Origin: Mesorhizobium sp. B2-3-12
Lineage (GTDB): Bacteria > Pseudomonadota > Alphaproteobacteria > Rhizobiales > Rhizobiaceae
DNA length: 64,000 bases
Direction of reading: 5' to 3'
NCBI RefSeq assembly: GCF_006442205.1
Contig: NZ_VFVR01000002.1
Coordinates: 186,001 to 250,000, forward strand
The number at the start of each line of letters is the position of its first letter. The first letter of the stretch is position 1. The position numbers and the translations under genes are program-made. Below are positions 1 to 8,921 of the stretch, one piece after another. Below the pieces are notes generated by a model. The model was given only the letters and a program-made list of their open reading frames with translations. It made no database searches and was not told the DNA's origin.

Positions 1-378
1 GAAAATCTCCGGATACCGTTCCAGGAAACGTGGCAGCAGCGGCATCAGCCGATGCTGCCCGAACGGCACATAGGCGTTGACCCTCAGCCGCCCGCGCGGC
101 GCCGCACCCGCCGCGGCTTCGCGCTCGGCGGCATCGAGGTCGGCCAGGATACGTATGCCGTTGTCGTAGAACGCCGTCCCTTCCGGCGTCAGTTGCAGCT
201 TGCGCGTCGAGCGGCTGACCAACCGCGCCCCGAGCCGCATCTCCAGCCGCGCGATCAGCTTGCTGACCGCCGACGGCGTCATGCGCAGCCGGCGCGCGGC
301 GGCCGAGAAGCTGCCCGCCTCGACGACGCGCGCGAAGACTTCGATCTCGCCGGAGCGGTTGATGTCGGGTCTGGCCAT
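1..378 (-). CDS. LysR family transcriptional regulator (N-terminal part, cut by window edge)
   Basis: Reads leftward from an ATG at 378 and runs off the window, so only about 126 residues are visible. They form a LysR winged helix-turn-helix: an early 'EVFARVVEAGSFSAAARRL' stretch followed by 'TPSAVSKLIARLEMRLGARL', the typical first 60 residues of the family, then the start of the effector domain. It is divergent from the MFS exporter gene at 517, the classical arrangement in which a LysR protein controls its neighbour. An inverted repeat abuts its start codon. The effector and target cannot be told from the sequence. Confidence 0.93.
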   Translation of the reverse strand, partial: MARPDINRSGEIEVFARVVEAGSFSAAARRLRMTPSAVSKLIARLEMRLGARLVSRSTRKLQLTPEGTAFYDNGIRILADLDAAEREAAAGAAPRGRLRVNAYVPFGQHRLMPLLPRFLERYPEIF

Positions 379-379
379 C

Positions 380-396
380 TGTGAATCTATTTCACA
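380..396. promoter_or_regulatory. Inverted repeat in the LysR/MFS divergent promoter
   Basis: TGTGAA-TCTAT-TTCACA, perfect six-base arms around a five-base spacer, lies directly upstream of the LysR start codon. The size and symmetry suit a LysR half-site pair (T-N11-A type), so this is a candidate autoregulatory site. Inferred from position and symmetry only. Confidence 0.5.
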
Positions 397-516
397 AGTA
401 ATATGCCCTGGGCAAGTCTGGTTCACAGGCTGGCGGATCACGATCTTCCGGGCCGAGGCGCGGGACTGGACAGGCGCCCGGTTGCCGCAACCGCCGCCGA
501 CGAAGGGAAAAACGTC

Positions 517-1698
517 ATGCCTCTCGCTCTTTACGCCCTCGCCGCCGGTGCTTTCGGCATCGGCGTCACCGAATTCGTCATCATGGGTCTGCTCATCGAT
601 GTCAGCAAGGATTTCGGCGTCTCGATCTCGGCCGCCGGCCAGCTCATTTCAGGCTATGCGCTGGGCGTCGTCATCGGCGCGCCCTTGCTGACCATCGCCA
701 CGAGCAATTGGCCGCGCAAGACCGTGCTTCTGGTGCTGATGGCGATCTTCACGCTTGGCAATCTCGCCTGTGCGCTGGCGCCCGATTACTGGACGCTGAT
801 GGGCGCCCGCATCATCACCGCTTTTGCTCATGGCACCTTCTTCGGGGTCGGCTCGGTCGTGGCCACCGGCCTGGTCGCGCCCAGCAAGAAGGCCTCGGCG
901 ATCGCGCTGATGTTCACCGGCCTGACCATCGCCAATATCCTCGGCGTGCCCTTCGGCACCTGGCTCGGCCAGGCCTTCGGCTGGCGCGCCACCTTCTGGG
1001 CGGTGACCATCGTTGGTGTGTTGGCCTTCGCCGTCATCCAGGCCCTGGTCCCGCGCGGCGAGGCGGCGGCCGAAAAGAGCGACTTGCGCGCCGACCTCGC
1101 CGTGCTGCGCCGAACGCCCGTCCTGCTTGGCCTCGCCACCACCGTGCTCGGCTATGCCGGCGTCTTCGTCGTCTTCACCTACATCGCCCCGTTGCTGACC
1201 GAGATCAGCGGCTTCAAGGAAGCGGCCGTATCGCCGATCCTGCTCGTCTTCGGTGGCGGCCTCATCGCTGGCAACCTCGCCGGCGGCAGGGCCGCCGACC
1301 GCCGGTTGGTGCCGGCCGTGCTGGGCAGCCTCGTGCTGCTGGCGCTGGTGCTGGCAACCATGAGCTTCGCCATCCACAGCCAGGTCCTGGCCGTCCTCTA
1401 TGTCGGCCTGCTCGGCGCGGCCGCCTTCGCCACCGTGGCTCCGCTGCAGATGTGGGTGCTGGAGAAAGCGCAAGGGGCGGGTCAAAGCCTGGCCTCATCC
1501 TTCAACATCGCCGCCTTCAATCTCGGCAATGCCGCCGGCGCCTGGCTCGGCGGCGCGGTTATCGCCCATGGCTTCGGGCTGGGTTCGCTGACCTGGGTTG
1601 CCGCCTTGCTGCCGGTCGCGGGCCTCGCAGTGGCCGCGCTGGCGCTGCGTCTCGATCGCCGTGCCGCGCTCGGCGCTCCCGTCTGCGTTCAGTCGTAA
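517..1698 (+). CDS. MFS transporter, AraJ/sugar-efflux-like
   Basis: 393-residue inner-membrane protein with repeated hydrophobic segments compatible with 12 helices. The N-terminus 'LYALAAGAFGIGVTEFVIMGLL' is typical of the AraJ/YdhP/PbuE group of drug and metabolite exporters. Early stretches 'GYALGVVIGAPLLT' and 'PRKTVLL' match the family's helix 2-3 loop region. An ATG at 403 is in frame, but the ATG at 517 has AAGGG upstream and begins at the expected membrane segment, so it was chosen. Divergent from LysR and followed 42 bases later by an aldo-keto reductase, suggesting a small LysR-controlled unit that reduces and exports a compound. The substrate is unknown. Confidence 0.88.
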   Translation: MPLALYALAAGAFGIGVTEFVIMGLLIDVSKDFGVSISAAGQLISGYALGVVIGAPLLTIATSNWPRKTVLLVLMAIFTLGNLACALAPDYWTLMGARIITAFAHGTFFGVGSVVATGLVAPSKKASAIALMFTGLTIANILGVPFGTWLGQAFGWRATFWAVTIVGVLAFAVIQALVPRGEAAAEKSDLRADLAVLRRTPVLLGLATTVLGYAGVFVVFTYIAPLLTEISGFKEAAVSPILLVFGGGLIAGNLAGGRAADRRLVPAVLGSLVLLALVLATMSFAIHSQVLAVLYVGLLGAAAFATVAPLQMWVLEKAQGAGQSLASSFNIAAFNLGNAAGAWLGGAVIAHGFGLGSLTWVAALLPVAGLAVAALALRLDRRAALGAPVCVQS

Positions 1699-1740
1699 CC
1701 CCTCCGGCACATCCGTTTCCAAACATCAAGGAGCAAGAAA

Positions 1741-2775
1741 ATGGACTATCGACCTCTCGGCGCATCGGGCCTGAAAGTCCCGGCGCTTTCCTTCGGTGCG
1801 GGAACTTTCGGCGGCTCCGGCCCTCTGTTCGGCGCCTGGGGCAACAGCGACGCGCAAGAGGCGCGGCGGCTGATCGACATCTGCCTCGAGGCCGGCGTCA
1901 ACCTCTTCGACACCGCCGATGTCTATTCGAACGGCGCATCGGAGAAGGTGCTCGGCGAGGCGATCAAGGGCCGGCGCGATGCCGTGCTGATCTCGACCAA
2001 GACCGCGCTGCCGATGGGCGACGGACCGGCCGACTACGGCTCGTCGCGTTCGCGGCTGATCAAATCCGTCGATGCCGCGCTCAAGCGCCTCGGCACCGAC
2101 TATATCGACCTCTTGCAGCTTCACGCCTTCGATGCCGGCACGCCGATCGAGGAAATCCTGTCGACGCTGGACGGCCTGGTGCGCGCCGGCAAGCTGCGTT
2201 ATGTCGGCGTCTCCAATTTCTCCGGCTGGCAGGTGATGAAGTCGCTCGGCCTGGCGGAGAAGCAGGGCTACCCACGTTATGTCGCGCATCAGGTCTACTA
2301 TTCGTTGCTCGGCCGCGACTATGAATGGGAGCTGATGCCGCTCGGCCTCGACCAGGGCGTCGGCGCGCTGGTGTGGAGCCCGCTCGGCTGGGGCCGCCTG
2401 ACCGGCAAGATTCGCCGTGGCCAGCCCCTGCCGGAACAGAGCCGGCTGCACGACACGGCGAGTTTTGGACCACCGGTCGAGGACGAGCATCTGTACCGGG
2501 TCATGGATGCACTCGACGCCGTGGCTGGGGAGACCGGCAAGACCGTGCCGCAAATCGCCATCAACTGGCTGCTCAGGCGCCCGACCGTGTCGTCCGTCAT
2601 CATCGGCGCCCGCAACGAGGAGCAGTTGCGCCAGAACCTCGGCGCTATCGGCTGGACGCTGACGCCGGAACAGGTGAAAAAACTCGACGCGGCAAGCGAG
2701 GTCACCGCGCCCTACCCGTATTTCCCTTATCGCCGCCAGGAAGGTTTTGCCCGGTTGAACCCGCCGGCGGTGTAA
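1741..2775 (+). CDS. Aldo/keto reductase
   Basis: 344-residue cytosolic NADPH-dependent oxidoreductase of the AKR superfamily (potassium-channel beta-subunit-like branch). The catalytic tetrad can be seen: Asp57 and Tyr62 in 'FDTADVYSNG', Lys87 in 'ISTKTAL', His128 in 'LLQLHAFD'. The C-terminal cofactor-binding part has 'SSVIIGARNEEQLRQNL'. A strong AAGGAG ribosome binding site precedes the ATG. It follows the MFS gene closely and is probably co-transcribed with it. The physiological carbonyl substrate cannot be deduced. Confidence 0.93.
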   Translation: MDYRPLGASGLKVPALSFGAGTFGGSGPLFGAWGNSDAQEARRLIDICLEAGVNLFDTADVYSNGASEKVLGEAIKGRRDAVLISTKTALPMGDGPADYGSSRSRLIKSVDAALKRLGTDYIDLLQLHAFDAGTPIEEILSTLDGLVRAGKLRYVGVSNFSGWQVMKSLGLAEKQGYPRYVAHQVYYSLLGRDYEWELMPLGLDQGVGALVWSPLGWGRLTGKIRRGQPLPEQSRLHDTASFGPPVEDEHLYRVMDALDAVAGETGKTVPQIAINWLLRRPTVSSVIIGARNEEQLRQNLGAIGWTLTPEQVKKLDAASEVTAPYPYFPYRRQEGFARLNPPAV

Positions 2776-2907
2776 GGGCGAGGCCCGTCAACTTCGTCGA
2801 AGCAGCCGCGAAGCGGCGTCGCGAAGACCCGAGGATCCATTCCGTGACCTCGGTCGAAGATCGCAGCGGAGTAAAATTCGGCACCGCTGCAACGCTTTGA
2901 AGGCGCG

Positions 2908-2968
2908 GCATGGATCCTATGGTCTGCGCCGCGTCGCTTCGCTCCTTGCTTCGCCATAGGATGACGAA
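2908..2968. repeat. Intergenic palindromic repeat (GCATGGAT...ATGACGAA type)
   Basis: Nine-base perfect arms, ATCCTATGG at 2914-2922 and CCATAGGAT at 2954-2962, enclose a GC-rich centre containing CGCTTCG. A related element with different but again complementary arms is at 34501-34561 and shares the flanking GCATGGAT and ATGACGAA. A half-copy in opposite orientation lies at about 2830-2850 (GGATCCATTCCGTGACC). The gap 2776-3020 holds no gene that I can support. Confidence 0.75.
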
Positions 2969-3020
2969 AGCGATGGGCGGTTTCGCTAATCGTTGGTCGA
3001 TAGATCTCGAAACTACCCCC

Positions 3021-3293
3021 TCAATGCAGCACAAATTCTCCATCCACCTTGCGCCACTCGTTCGGCGCGATCAGCTTCTGGTGCGTATAGACCACCGAAT
3101 GCAGCGGACCATCCAGCTTGGCCTTCCAGAATTCGATGAACCGGATCAGCACCGGAAACTTCGGAGCGATGTCGTAGTCCTGCCAGACGAAGCTCTGCAG
3201 GAGATGCGGATGGTCGGGGAAATGATAAAGAATCTTGGCCGTCGTCAGGCCATAGCCTTTGAGCATCAGGTCCATTTCAAGATGGTCGCGCAT
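3021..3293 (-). CDS. usg: Usg family protein
   Basis: 90 residues that match the small alphaproteobacterial Usg family along their length: 'GYGLTTAKILYHFPDHPHLLQSFVWQDYD' in the first half and 'FWKAKLDGPLHSVVYTH' near the end. The function of the family is not established; it is often found near trpF in other alphaproteobacteria, but not here. An upstream in-frame ATG would start at 3335. The ATG at 3293 with GGGGA upstream gives the usual family length and was preferred. Confidence 0.85.
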   Translation of the reverse strand: MRDHLEMDLMLKGYGLTTAKILYHFPDHPHLLQSFVWQDYDIAPKFPVLIRFIEFWKAKLDGPLHSVVYTHQKLIAPNEWRKVDGEFVLH

Positions 3294-3551
3294 TGCGGTC
3301 CCCAAGGTTGATTCTCCGTTCCTCCCAGGCACCAATTGTGCGCGTCGTTACTTAACTGTCTATTGATTTTTCTTGATCGCAAAACGAACTTTTCCCGCAA
3401 AAACATGCGGTTAGCAGCGAACCGTGCCGAGTGCTGACAGGCTCGACAGGCCCGCCTGCGGCATCCCGCCACGCGAATCCAACGTCTAATGTTGCCGTCG
3501 CGGCGGAACTGGTAATAATGCCGCCGAATTCGCGGCCGCTTCGCCGCGATC

Positions 3552-3573
3552 CCGCCGGCGTTCAAGCCGGCGG
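3552..3573 (+). promoter_or_regulatory. Hairpin in acs 5' leader
   Basis: CCGCCGGC-GTTCAA-GCCGGCGG, a perfect eight-pair stem ending ten bases before the GGAGGAAG ribosome binding site of acs. A second GC-rich fold (GCGGCCGCTTCGCCGC) lies just upstream. The 303-base gap 3294-3596 holds this leader and an AT-richer stretch near 3340-3400 that may carry the promoter. No other gene is seen in it. Confidence 0.45.
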
Positions 3574-3596
3574 ATTGGTTCGGGAGGAAGGCAAAA

Positions 3597-5552
3597 ATGT
3601 CCGAGGTTCATGTCCATCGCGTCCAGCCGGCGTGGAAGAAGAACGCCCTGATCGACAATGACACCTACCTCAAATGGTATGCCGACAGCGTGAAGAACCC
3701 GGACAAGTTCTGGGGCAAGCACGGCAAGCGCATCGACTGGTTCAAGCCCTTCTCCAAGGTCAAGAACACCTCCTTCGAAGGCAAGGTCTCGATCAAGTGG
3801 TTCGAGGATGGCCAGACCAATGTCTCGTACAATTGCATCGACCGCCATTTGAAGAAGCGTGGCGACCAGACCGCCATCATCTGGGAAGGCGACAATCCCT
3901 ACGACGACAAGAAGATCACCTACAACGAGCTTCACGAGCATGTCTGCCGGCTCGCCAATGTGATGAAGAAGCACGGCGTCAAGAAAGGCGACCGCATCAC
4001 CATCTACATGCCGATGATCCCGGAGGCGGCCTACGCGATGCTGGCCTGCACGCGCATCGGCGCCATCCATTCGGTCGTCTTCGGCGGCTTTTCGCCCGAT
4101 GCGCTGGCTGGCCGCATCGTCGACTGCGAATCGACCTTCGTCATCACTTCGGACGAGGGCCTGCGCGGCGGCAAGCCCATCCCGCTGAAGGAGAACACCG
4201 ACAAGGCGATCGACATCGCCGCCAAGCACCACGTCATGGTCAAGAACGTCGTGGTCGTGCGCCGCACCGGCGGCAAGATCGGCTGGGCGCCGGGCCGCGA
4301 CCTCTGGTATCACGACGAAGTCGCGACGGTGAAGGCCGAGTGCAAGCCCGAGAAGATGAAAGCGGAGGATCCGCTGTTCATCCTCTACACGTCGGGCTCG
4401 ACCGGCAAGCCGAAAGGGGTGCTGCACACCACGGCCGGCTATCTCGTCTATGTGTCGATGACGCACCAGTATGTCTTCGACTACCATGACGGCGACATCT
4501 ACTGGTGCACCGCCGATGTCGGCTGGGTGACCGGCCACAGCTACATCGTCTACGGGCCGCTCGCCAACGGCGCCACCACGCTGATGTTCGAAGGCGTGCC
4601 GAACTACCCCTCGCAGTCGCGCTTCTGGGAAGTCATCGACAAGCACAAGGTCAACATCTTCTACACCGCGCCGACGGCGCTGCGCGCGCTGATGGGCGCC
4701 GGCAACGACCCGGTGAAGAAGACGTCGCGCAAATCGCTGCGCGTACTGGGCTCGGTCGGCGAGCCGATCAACCCGGAAGCCTGGGAGTGGTATTTCAACG
4801 TCGTCGGCGAAGCCAAGGTGCCGATCGTCGACACATGGTGGCAGACCGAGACCGGCGGCATCCTGATCACGCCGCTGCCCGGCGCCACCGACCTCAAGGC
4901 GGGCTCGGCGACGCGGCCCTTCTTCGGCGTCAAGCCGCAGCTGGTCGACGGCGAGGGCAAGGTGCTCGAAGGAGCGGCCGACGGCAATCTCTGCATCACC
5001 GATTCCTGGCCAGGCCAGATGCGCACCGTCTATGGCGATCACGACCGTTTCGTGCAGACCTATTTTTCCACCTACAAGGGCAAGTACTTCACCGGTGACG
5101 GCTGCCGCCGCGACGCCGATGGCTATTACTGGATCACCGGCCGCGTCGACGACGTCATCAACGTCTCGGGCCACCGCATGGGCACGGCCGAGGTCGAATC
5201 GGCGCTGGTCAGCCACGACAAGGTTTCCGAGGCCGCCGTCGTCGGCTATCCCCACGACATCAAGGGCCAGGGCATCTACAGCTACGTCACCTTGATGAAG
5301 GGCGTCGAAGCGACCGAGGATCTGCGCAAGGAACTCGTCGCCCATGTCCGCAAGGAGATCGGCGCCATCGCCACGCCCGACAAGATCCAGTTCGCGCCGG
5401 GCCTGCCCAAGACGCGTTCGGGCAAGATCATGCGCCGCATCCTTCGCAAGATCGCCGAGGACGATTTTTCCGCGCTTGGCGACACATCGACGCTCGCCGA
5501 TCCGGCAGTCGTCGATGATCTCGTCGCCAACCGGCAGAACAAGAAGGGCTGA
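3597..5552 (+). CDS. acs: Acetyl-coenzyme A synthetase
   Basis: 651 residues, the normal length of AMP-forming acetyl-CoA synthetase, which makes acetyl-CoA from acetate, ATP and CoA in the cytosol. Visible signatures in order: N-terminal ACAS_N region, P-loop '[12 protein letters not shown]' near residue 263, '[12 protein letters not shown]' near 385, '[10 protein letters not shown]' near 413, the hinge and '[17 protein letters not shown]' near 522, and the acetylatable Lys in '[12 protein letters not shown]' near 608. Start ATG at 3597 follows GGGAGGAAGGC. The stop overlaps the next start by one base (TGATG), so the MOSC gene is translationally coupled. Confidence 0.98.
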   Translation: MSEVHVHRVQPAWKKNALIDNDTYLKWYADSVKNPDKFWGKHGKRIDWFKPFSKVKNTSFEGKVSIKWFEDGQTNVSYNCIDRHLKKRGDQTAIIWEGDNPYDDKKITYNELHEHVCRLANVMKKHGVKKGDRITIYMPMIPEAAYAMLACTRIGAIHSVVFGGFSPDALAGRIVDCESTFVITSDEGLRGGKPIPLKENTDKAIDIAAKHHVMVKNVVVVRRTGGKIGWAPGRDLWYHDEVATVKAECKPEKMKAEDPLFILYTSGSTGKPKGVLHTTAGYLVYVSMTHQYVFDYHDGDIYWCTADVGWVTGHSYIVYGPLANGATTLMFEGVPNYPSQSRFWEVIDKHKVNIFYTAPTALRALMGAGNDPVKKTSRKSLRVLGSVGEPINPEAWEWYFNVVGEAKVPIVDTWWQTETGGILITPLPGATDLKAGSATRPFFGVKPQLVDGEGKVLEGAADGNLCITDSWPGQMRTVYGDHDRFVQTYFSTYKGKYFTGDGCRRDADGYYWITGRVDDVINVSGHRMGTAEVESALVSHDKVSEAAVVGYPHDIKGQGIYSYVTLMKGVEATEDLRKELVAHVRKEIGAIATPDKIQFAPGLPKTRSGKIMRRILRKIAEDDFSALGDTSTLADPAVVDDLVANRQNKKG

Positions 5553-6301
5553 TGGCTGGCGAGGCTGCACTGGGTACCGTCACGGAGCTTTGGCGCTACC
5601 CGGCGAGTTCGCTCGCCGGTGAGCGCCGTGGCGCCATCTCGGTTGGACAGGCGGGCATCGACGGCGACCGCCTGTTCGGCCTCGTCGATACCTCGGACAA
5701 TGAAATCGCCCGGCCAGATCGTGACGCCAAGTGGCACAAGGTGCCGCGCATCCGCACCCGGCTGAACAATGACCGCGAATTGCAGATCGCGGTTCCCGAC
5801 GGCGACTGGCTGGCCGCGCCCGGCGCTGAATGCGACCGCGTGGTGTCGGCCTATCTTGGCTTTGCCGCCTCTATCAGGCCGTTCGGCCAGGAGAATGCAC
5901 CGCCCGCCTACAGCGGCCCGCTGACGCAGGCGCGCTACGGCAAGGCGCCGATCCATCTCCTGACCACGGCCTCGCTGGCGCGGCTGAAGGCGCTGCATCC
6001 GGAAGGGGCCGCCGATCCGCGCCGCTTCCGCCCCAACATCGTCGTCGACATGACGGCGGTCGAGGGTTCGTTTCCCGAAACGGAATGGATCGGCAAGAAA
6101 CTCGCGATCGGCGATCTGCTCTTGACCATCTCCGAGCCGTGCCGTCGCTGCGGCTTCACCATCATTTCGCAAGATGGTTTCGACCACGATCCCGGCATCC
6201 TGCGCAACCTGGTCCGACACAACGCCCACAATCTCGGCGTCTACTGCACCGTCGACCGGCCCGGCCATGTCGAGATCGGCGCGCCGATGCGGTTCGTCTA
6301 G
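5552..6301 (+). CDS. MOSC domain-containing protein
   Basis: 249 residues. The N-terminal beta-barrel part 'GQAGIDGDRLFGLVD' and the C-terminal MOSC region with 'RFRPNIVVD' and the conserved Cys in 'SEPCRRCGFTII' (about residue 197) match MOSC proteins, the sulfur-carrier domain of molybdenum cofactor sulfurases and of mARC/YcbX enzymes. Members bind the molybdenum cofactor or carry sulfur; which applies here is not visible, and there is no ferredoxin domain as in YcbX. Its ATG shares a base with the acs stop, so it is the second gene of an acs operon. Confidence 0.9.
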   Translation: MAGEAALGTVTELWRYPASSLAGERRGAISVGQAGIDGDRLFGLVDTSDNEIARPDRDAKWHKVPRIRTRLNNDRELQIAVPDGDWLAAPGAECDRVVSAYLGFAASIRPFGQENAPPAYSGPLTQARYGKAPIHLLTTASLARLKALHPEGAADPRRFRPNIVVDMTAVEGSFPETEWIGKKLAIGDLLLTISEPCRRCGFTIISQDGFDHDPGILRNLVRHNAHNLGVYCTVDRPGHVEIGAPMRFV

Positions 6302-6406
6302 GGAAGACCTTCGCATCATCTGTAATACGAATGACAGAAAACCGGGCCATACACCTCCGGCGCGGCCCGACTTGTCGCTCTCATTTTCGAATCCATCGGA
6401 GTGCCT

Positions 6407-7225
6407 ATGACTTCCCTGCCCATTCTTGGCGCCGCCATGACGCTGGACGACGTCGAAACCCATCGCGACTGGCTGTTCGAAAAGCCGCGCGACCTCGAAT
6501 TGCAGGACTTTGCCGAGGCCCGTGTTCTCAACGGCGACTGGGCACCGCTCGCCGCCCGCGCCAGAAAGCTTCTCGACGGCCATGGGGGCCGGCTCGGCAT
6601 TCATGGGCCTTTCTGGGGCTTCACCATCGCCTCGCAGGACCCCGACATTCGCGACGTCGTCAGCAGACGTCTGCTGCAAGGTCTCGATGTCTGCGCCGCC
6701 ATCGGCGCCAGCCACATGGTCGTCCACAGCCCCTACACGACCTGGTCCTACAACAACCTCGACAACAATCCCGGCGAGCGCGAAAAAATCATCGAATACT
6801 CCCGGCTGACGCTGCGCGATGCCGTCAAGCGGGCCGAGGATATCGGCTGCACCATGGTGCTCGAGAACATCGAGGACAAGGACCCGCATATCCGCGTGGT
6901 CTTGGCCGACAGCTTCAACTCGCCCGCGGTCGCCGTATCGATCGATACCGGCCACGCCTACTATGCCCATGGCTCCACCGGCGCGCCACCGGTCGACTAT
7001 TATGTGCACGCCGCCGGCAACCGCCTGCAACATGTCCATCTGCAGGACGCCGACGGTTACGCGGATCGCCACTGGAGCCTCGGCGAAGGCACGATCCAAT
7101 GGCGCTCGGTCTTTGCCGCGCTGGCGAAACTCGAAAGCAATCCGCGTCTCATCATCGAGATCAGGGACAAGTCCAGGATACCGGCGTCGGCGGCTTATCT
7201 CGCCTCGCTCGGTATCGCCGAATAA
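6407..7225 (+). CDS. Sugar phosphate isomerase/epimerase-type TIM-barrel protein
   Basis: 272 residues of the xylose isomerase-like TIM-barrel (AP endonuclease family 2) superfamily. Likely divalent-metal ligands lie on successive strands: Glu in 'MVLENIEDKD', Asp/His in 'SIDTGHAYY', His in 'HVHLQDAD', and Glu in 'LIIEIRD' near the end. A GTG at 6401 is in frame, but the ATG at 6407 is placed five bases from GGAG and is preferred. It stands alone between the MOSC gene and the convergent cfa gene. The substrate could be a sugar, inosose or hydroxypyruvate-like compound; nothing nearby decides. Confidence 0.85.
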   Translation: MTSLPILGAAMTLDDVETHRDWLFEKPRDLELQDFAEARVLNGDWAPLAARARKLLDGHGGRLGIHGPFWGFTIASQDPDIRDVVSRRLLQGLDVCAAIGASHMVVHSPYTTWSYNNLDNNPGEREKIIEYSRLTLRDAVKRAEDIGCTMVLENIEDKDPHIRVVLADSFNSPAVAVSIDTGHAYYAHGSTGAPPVDYYVHAAGNRLQHVHLQDADGYADRHWSLGEGTIQWRSVFAALAKLESNPRLIIEIRDKSRIPASAAYLASLGIAE

Positions 7226-7242
7226 GGCCCCGGCGCACCGCG

Positions 7243-8505
7243 CTACCGGTACAGATCCGCCCGCGTCGGCGGCAGGCCACTTGGGCCCCGCGCGCGCTTG
7301 GTGACGACGGTCTGGAAAATCTGCGCCGAGGCGCGTTCGAAGGCGATCGAACAGCCGGTCAGGTAGAGCACCCAGAGCCGCGCCCGGGGCTCGCCCACCT
7401 CCGCGATCGCCTCGTCGAACCGCGCCCGCAGTCGCTCGGCCCACAGCCTGCAGGTGCGGGCATAGTGTTCGCGCAGGTTCTCGACGTCATGGACGAGAAA
7501 ACCGTGTGCCTCCAGATTGCCCAGCGTCATGCCGATCGTGTCGACCTCGCCGCCGGGAAAGATGTATTTGATCAGCGCCTTGTACTCCCCGCCCTTGCGC
7601 AGCGTCTTCCTGGCGCTGCCCTTGCCGCGCCTTGTGATGGCATGGTGCAGGTAGATGCCGCCGGGCTTGAGCAGGCGATGGACGGTGGAGAAATAGGTGG
7701 CGTGGTTGGCGATGCCGACCGCCTCGAACATGCCGATCGAGGAGATCTTGTCGTAGCCGCCGTCGAGCTCGGTGTAGGACTTGATGTCGATGGTGATCCT
7801 GTCTTCCAGCCCTTCGGCGCGGATGCGCTCGCGTGCCAGCCTGGTCTGCTCCTCGGACAACGAGACGCCATGGCCGATGGCGCCATAATGCTTGGCCGCA
7901 TGGATCAGCATGGCGCCCCAGCCGCAGCCGATGTCGAGCAGCCTGTCGCCCGGCTTCAGCCTGAGCTTGCGGCAGATATGGTCGAGCTTGTCCTTCTGCG
8001 CCTGGTCGATGCCGTTGGCGAAATCGGTGAAATAGGCGCAGGTATAGACCATGCGCTCATCGAGGAAGAGCCGGTAGAACGCGTTCGAGATGTCATAGTG
8101 ATGCTCGATCGCCTTCTTGTTCGAACCGCTGACGAAGGGATTTTGCCCGGCAAGATCGGCCCGCTTCGTCATCTCTCTTCGCGAGAACAGCACGGCGGGC
8201 AGGTCGCGCAGGATGGCAAGCTTCGGCAGGGATTTGAGCCGGAGCTTGCCCTTCGACGGCAGCGCGTAGAGGTCGAAAATCGACCCGCCCTCGATATCGA
8301 TCGTCTTGGCGATCCACATTTCCACCAGCGTCGAGAAATTCGGCCTGCGCGCCAGCTGCCAGACGATGTCCTGGTCGTTGATCGCAAGCACCGGCCCGCC
8401 TGGCGGACCGATGCGCTCGCCGGTCCACAGCCTGACGGCGAACCCTGGCTTCAGCGCCTCGACGACGCTCCGAACGATGCGTGCTGCCTTGTCGGCTGCA
8501 TCCAT
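7243..8505 (-). CDS. Cyclopropane-fatty-acyl-phospholipid synthase family protein
   Basis: 420 residues. The SAM-binding motif 'LLDIGCGWGAMLIHAA' and downstream 'GVSLSEEQ' are those of CFA synthases, which transfer a methylene from SAM to unsaturated acyl chains of membrane phospholipids. Also present are 'QNPFVSGSNKKAIEHHYD' and 'YTCAYFTD', both family hallmarks, and a C-terminal 'YARTCRLWAERL' helix. A longer frame to 8616 exists, but the ATG at 8505 with GAGGAGAGG upstream gives the usual length. Rhizobia carry several paralogues, so cfa is not assigned as a symbol. Confidence 0.93.
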   Translation of the reverse strand: MDAADKAARIVRSVVEALKPGFAVRLWTGERIGPPGGPVLAINDQDIVWQLARRPNFSTLVEMWIAKTIDIEGGSIFDLYALPSKGKLRLKSLPKLAILRDLPAVLFSRREMTKRADLAGQNPFVSGSNKKAIEHHYDISNAFYRLFLDERMVYTCAYFTDFANGIDQAQKDKLDHICRKLRLKPGDRLLDIGCGWGAMLIHAAKHYGAIGHGVSLSEEQTRLARERIRAEGLEDRITIDIKSYTELDGGYDKISSIGMFEAVGIANHATYFSTVHRLLKPGGIYLHHAITRRGKGSARKTLRKGGEYKALIKYIFPGGEVDTIGMTLGNLEAHGFLVHDVENLREHYARTCRLWAERLRARFDEAIAEVGEPRARLWVLYLTGCSIAFERASAQIFQTVVTKRARGPSGLPPTRADLYR

Positions 8506-8714
8506 GCCCCTCTCCTCTGGGCCTGGTGCCGACGGCCCGATGTGATTGTGGCCGCTCGGCCGTTCGGGTGCAACCCGCGGGCGCGGCGCGGCTATGAAGT
8601 GTCTCAATTGGGACACATCGGCGCGCCCTGAACATACCTCGCGTGACAGCGTCGCATCGCGGCACTTGCCAAATCAGCCGAAACACCCCACCTTGGGATC
8701 GTGTTCAACGAACT

Positions 8715-8729
8715 GAAAGGAGGTGATCC
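8715..8729 (+). promoter_or_regulatory. 15-base Shine-Dalgarno sequence complementary to 16S rRNA 3' end
   Basis: GAAAGGAGGTGATCC is the exact complement of the last bases of rhizobial 16S rRNA (GGATCACCTCCTTTC). Natural ribosome binding sites usually pair over 4-7 bases. It is followed by one base and then the ATG of the 23-codon ORF, so only part of the pairing can act as a normally spaced site. Confidence 0.8.
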
Positions 8730-8730
8730 G

Positions 8731-8802
8731 ATGTCGAGTGATTTCGTTTTCCAGAACGTGGCCTCAGCGGATTGCACTTTCGGGAAGCAGTCTTCCCGTT
8801 AA
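8731..8802 (+). CDS. 23-residue small ORF behind an extreme ribosome binding site
   Basis: ATG at 8731, stop at 8800-8802. The peptide starts MSSDFVFQNVASADCTFGK and ends QSSR; it has one Cys, no signal peptide and no membrane span. I do not recognise it. Support for expression is indirect: the 15-base Shine-Dalgarno sequence and a strong intrinsic terminator 70 bases downstream on the same strand, which together delimit a short independent transcript of about 200 bases between two minus-strand genes. It may be a real small protein, or the reading frame may matter only because ribosomes are captured there. Confidence 0.5.
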   Translation: MSSDFVFQNVASADCTFGKQSSR

Positions 8803-8870
8803 GGCGCGAGATGCGCGGCGGGTGATGTAAACGTCACCGCCATTGAGCCGCGCCATGGACGGAAACACGG

Positions 8871-8908
8871 AAGGCCGCCGGCTTCGAAAGAAGCGGCGGC
8901 CTTTTCCT
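8871..8908 (+). terminator. Intrinsic terminator after the 23-residue ORF
   Basis: AAGGCCGCCGGCTTC-GAAA-GAAGCGGCGGCCTT pairs over 14 bases with one bulged G and a GAAA tetraloop, then CCTTTTCCTTTT-like T-rich tail follows on the plus strand. The tail is on the plus side only, so it ends the small ORF transcript. A smaller inverted repeat, GGTGATGT-AA-ACGTCACC, lies at 8821-8838. Confidence 0.85.
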
Positions 8909-8921
8909 TTTAGACCGGGCG

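Noticed and set aside
3486-5570. 694-codon open frame on the minus strand across acs
   Set aside because: Mirror frame of acs produced by high GC3 codon use; it has no protein-like motif and acs is certain.
6407-7225. The TIM-barrel gene considered as an MNIO (DUF692) RiPP enzyme
   Set aside because: The metal-binding pattern fits sugar-phosphate isomerase relatives and it is 48 kb from the peptide gene.
5830-8631. 933-codon plus-strand open frame across the MOSC, TIM-barrel and cfa genes
   Set aside because: Low-complexity Arg/Pro/Ala composition and overlap with three recognised genes mark it as a shadow frame.
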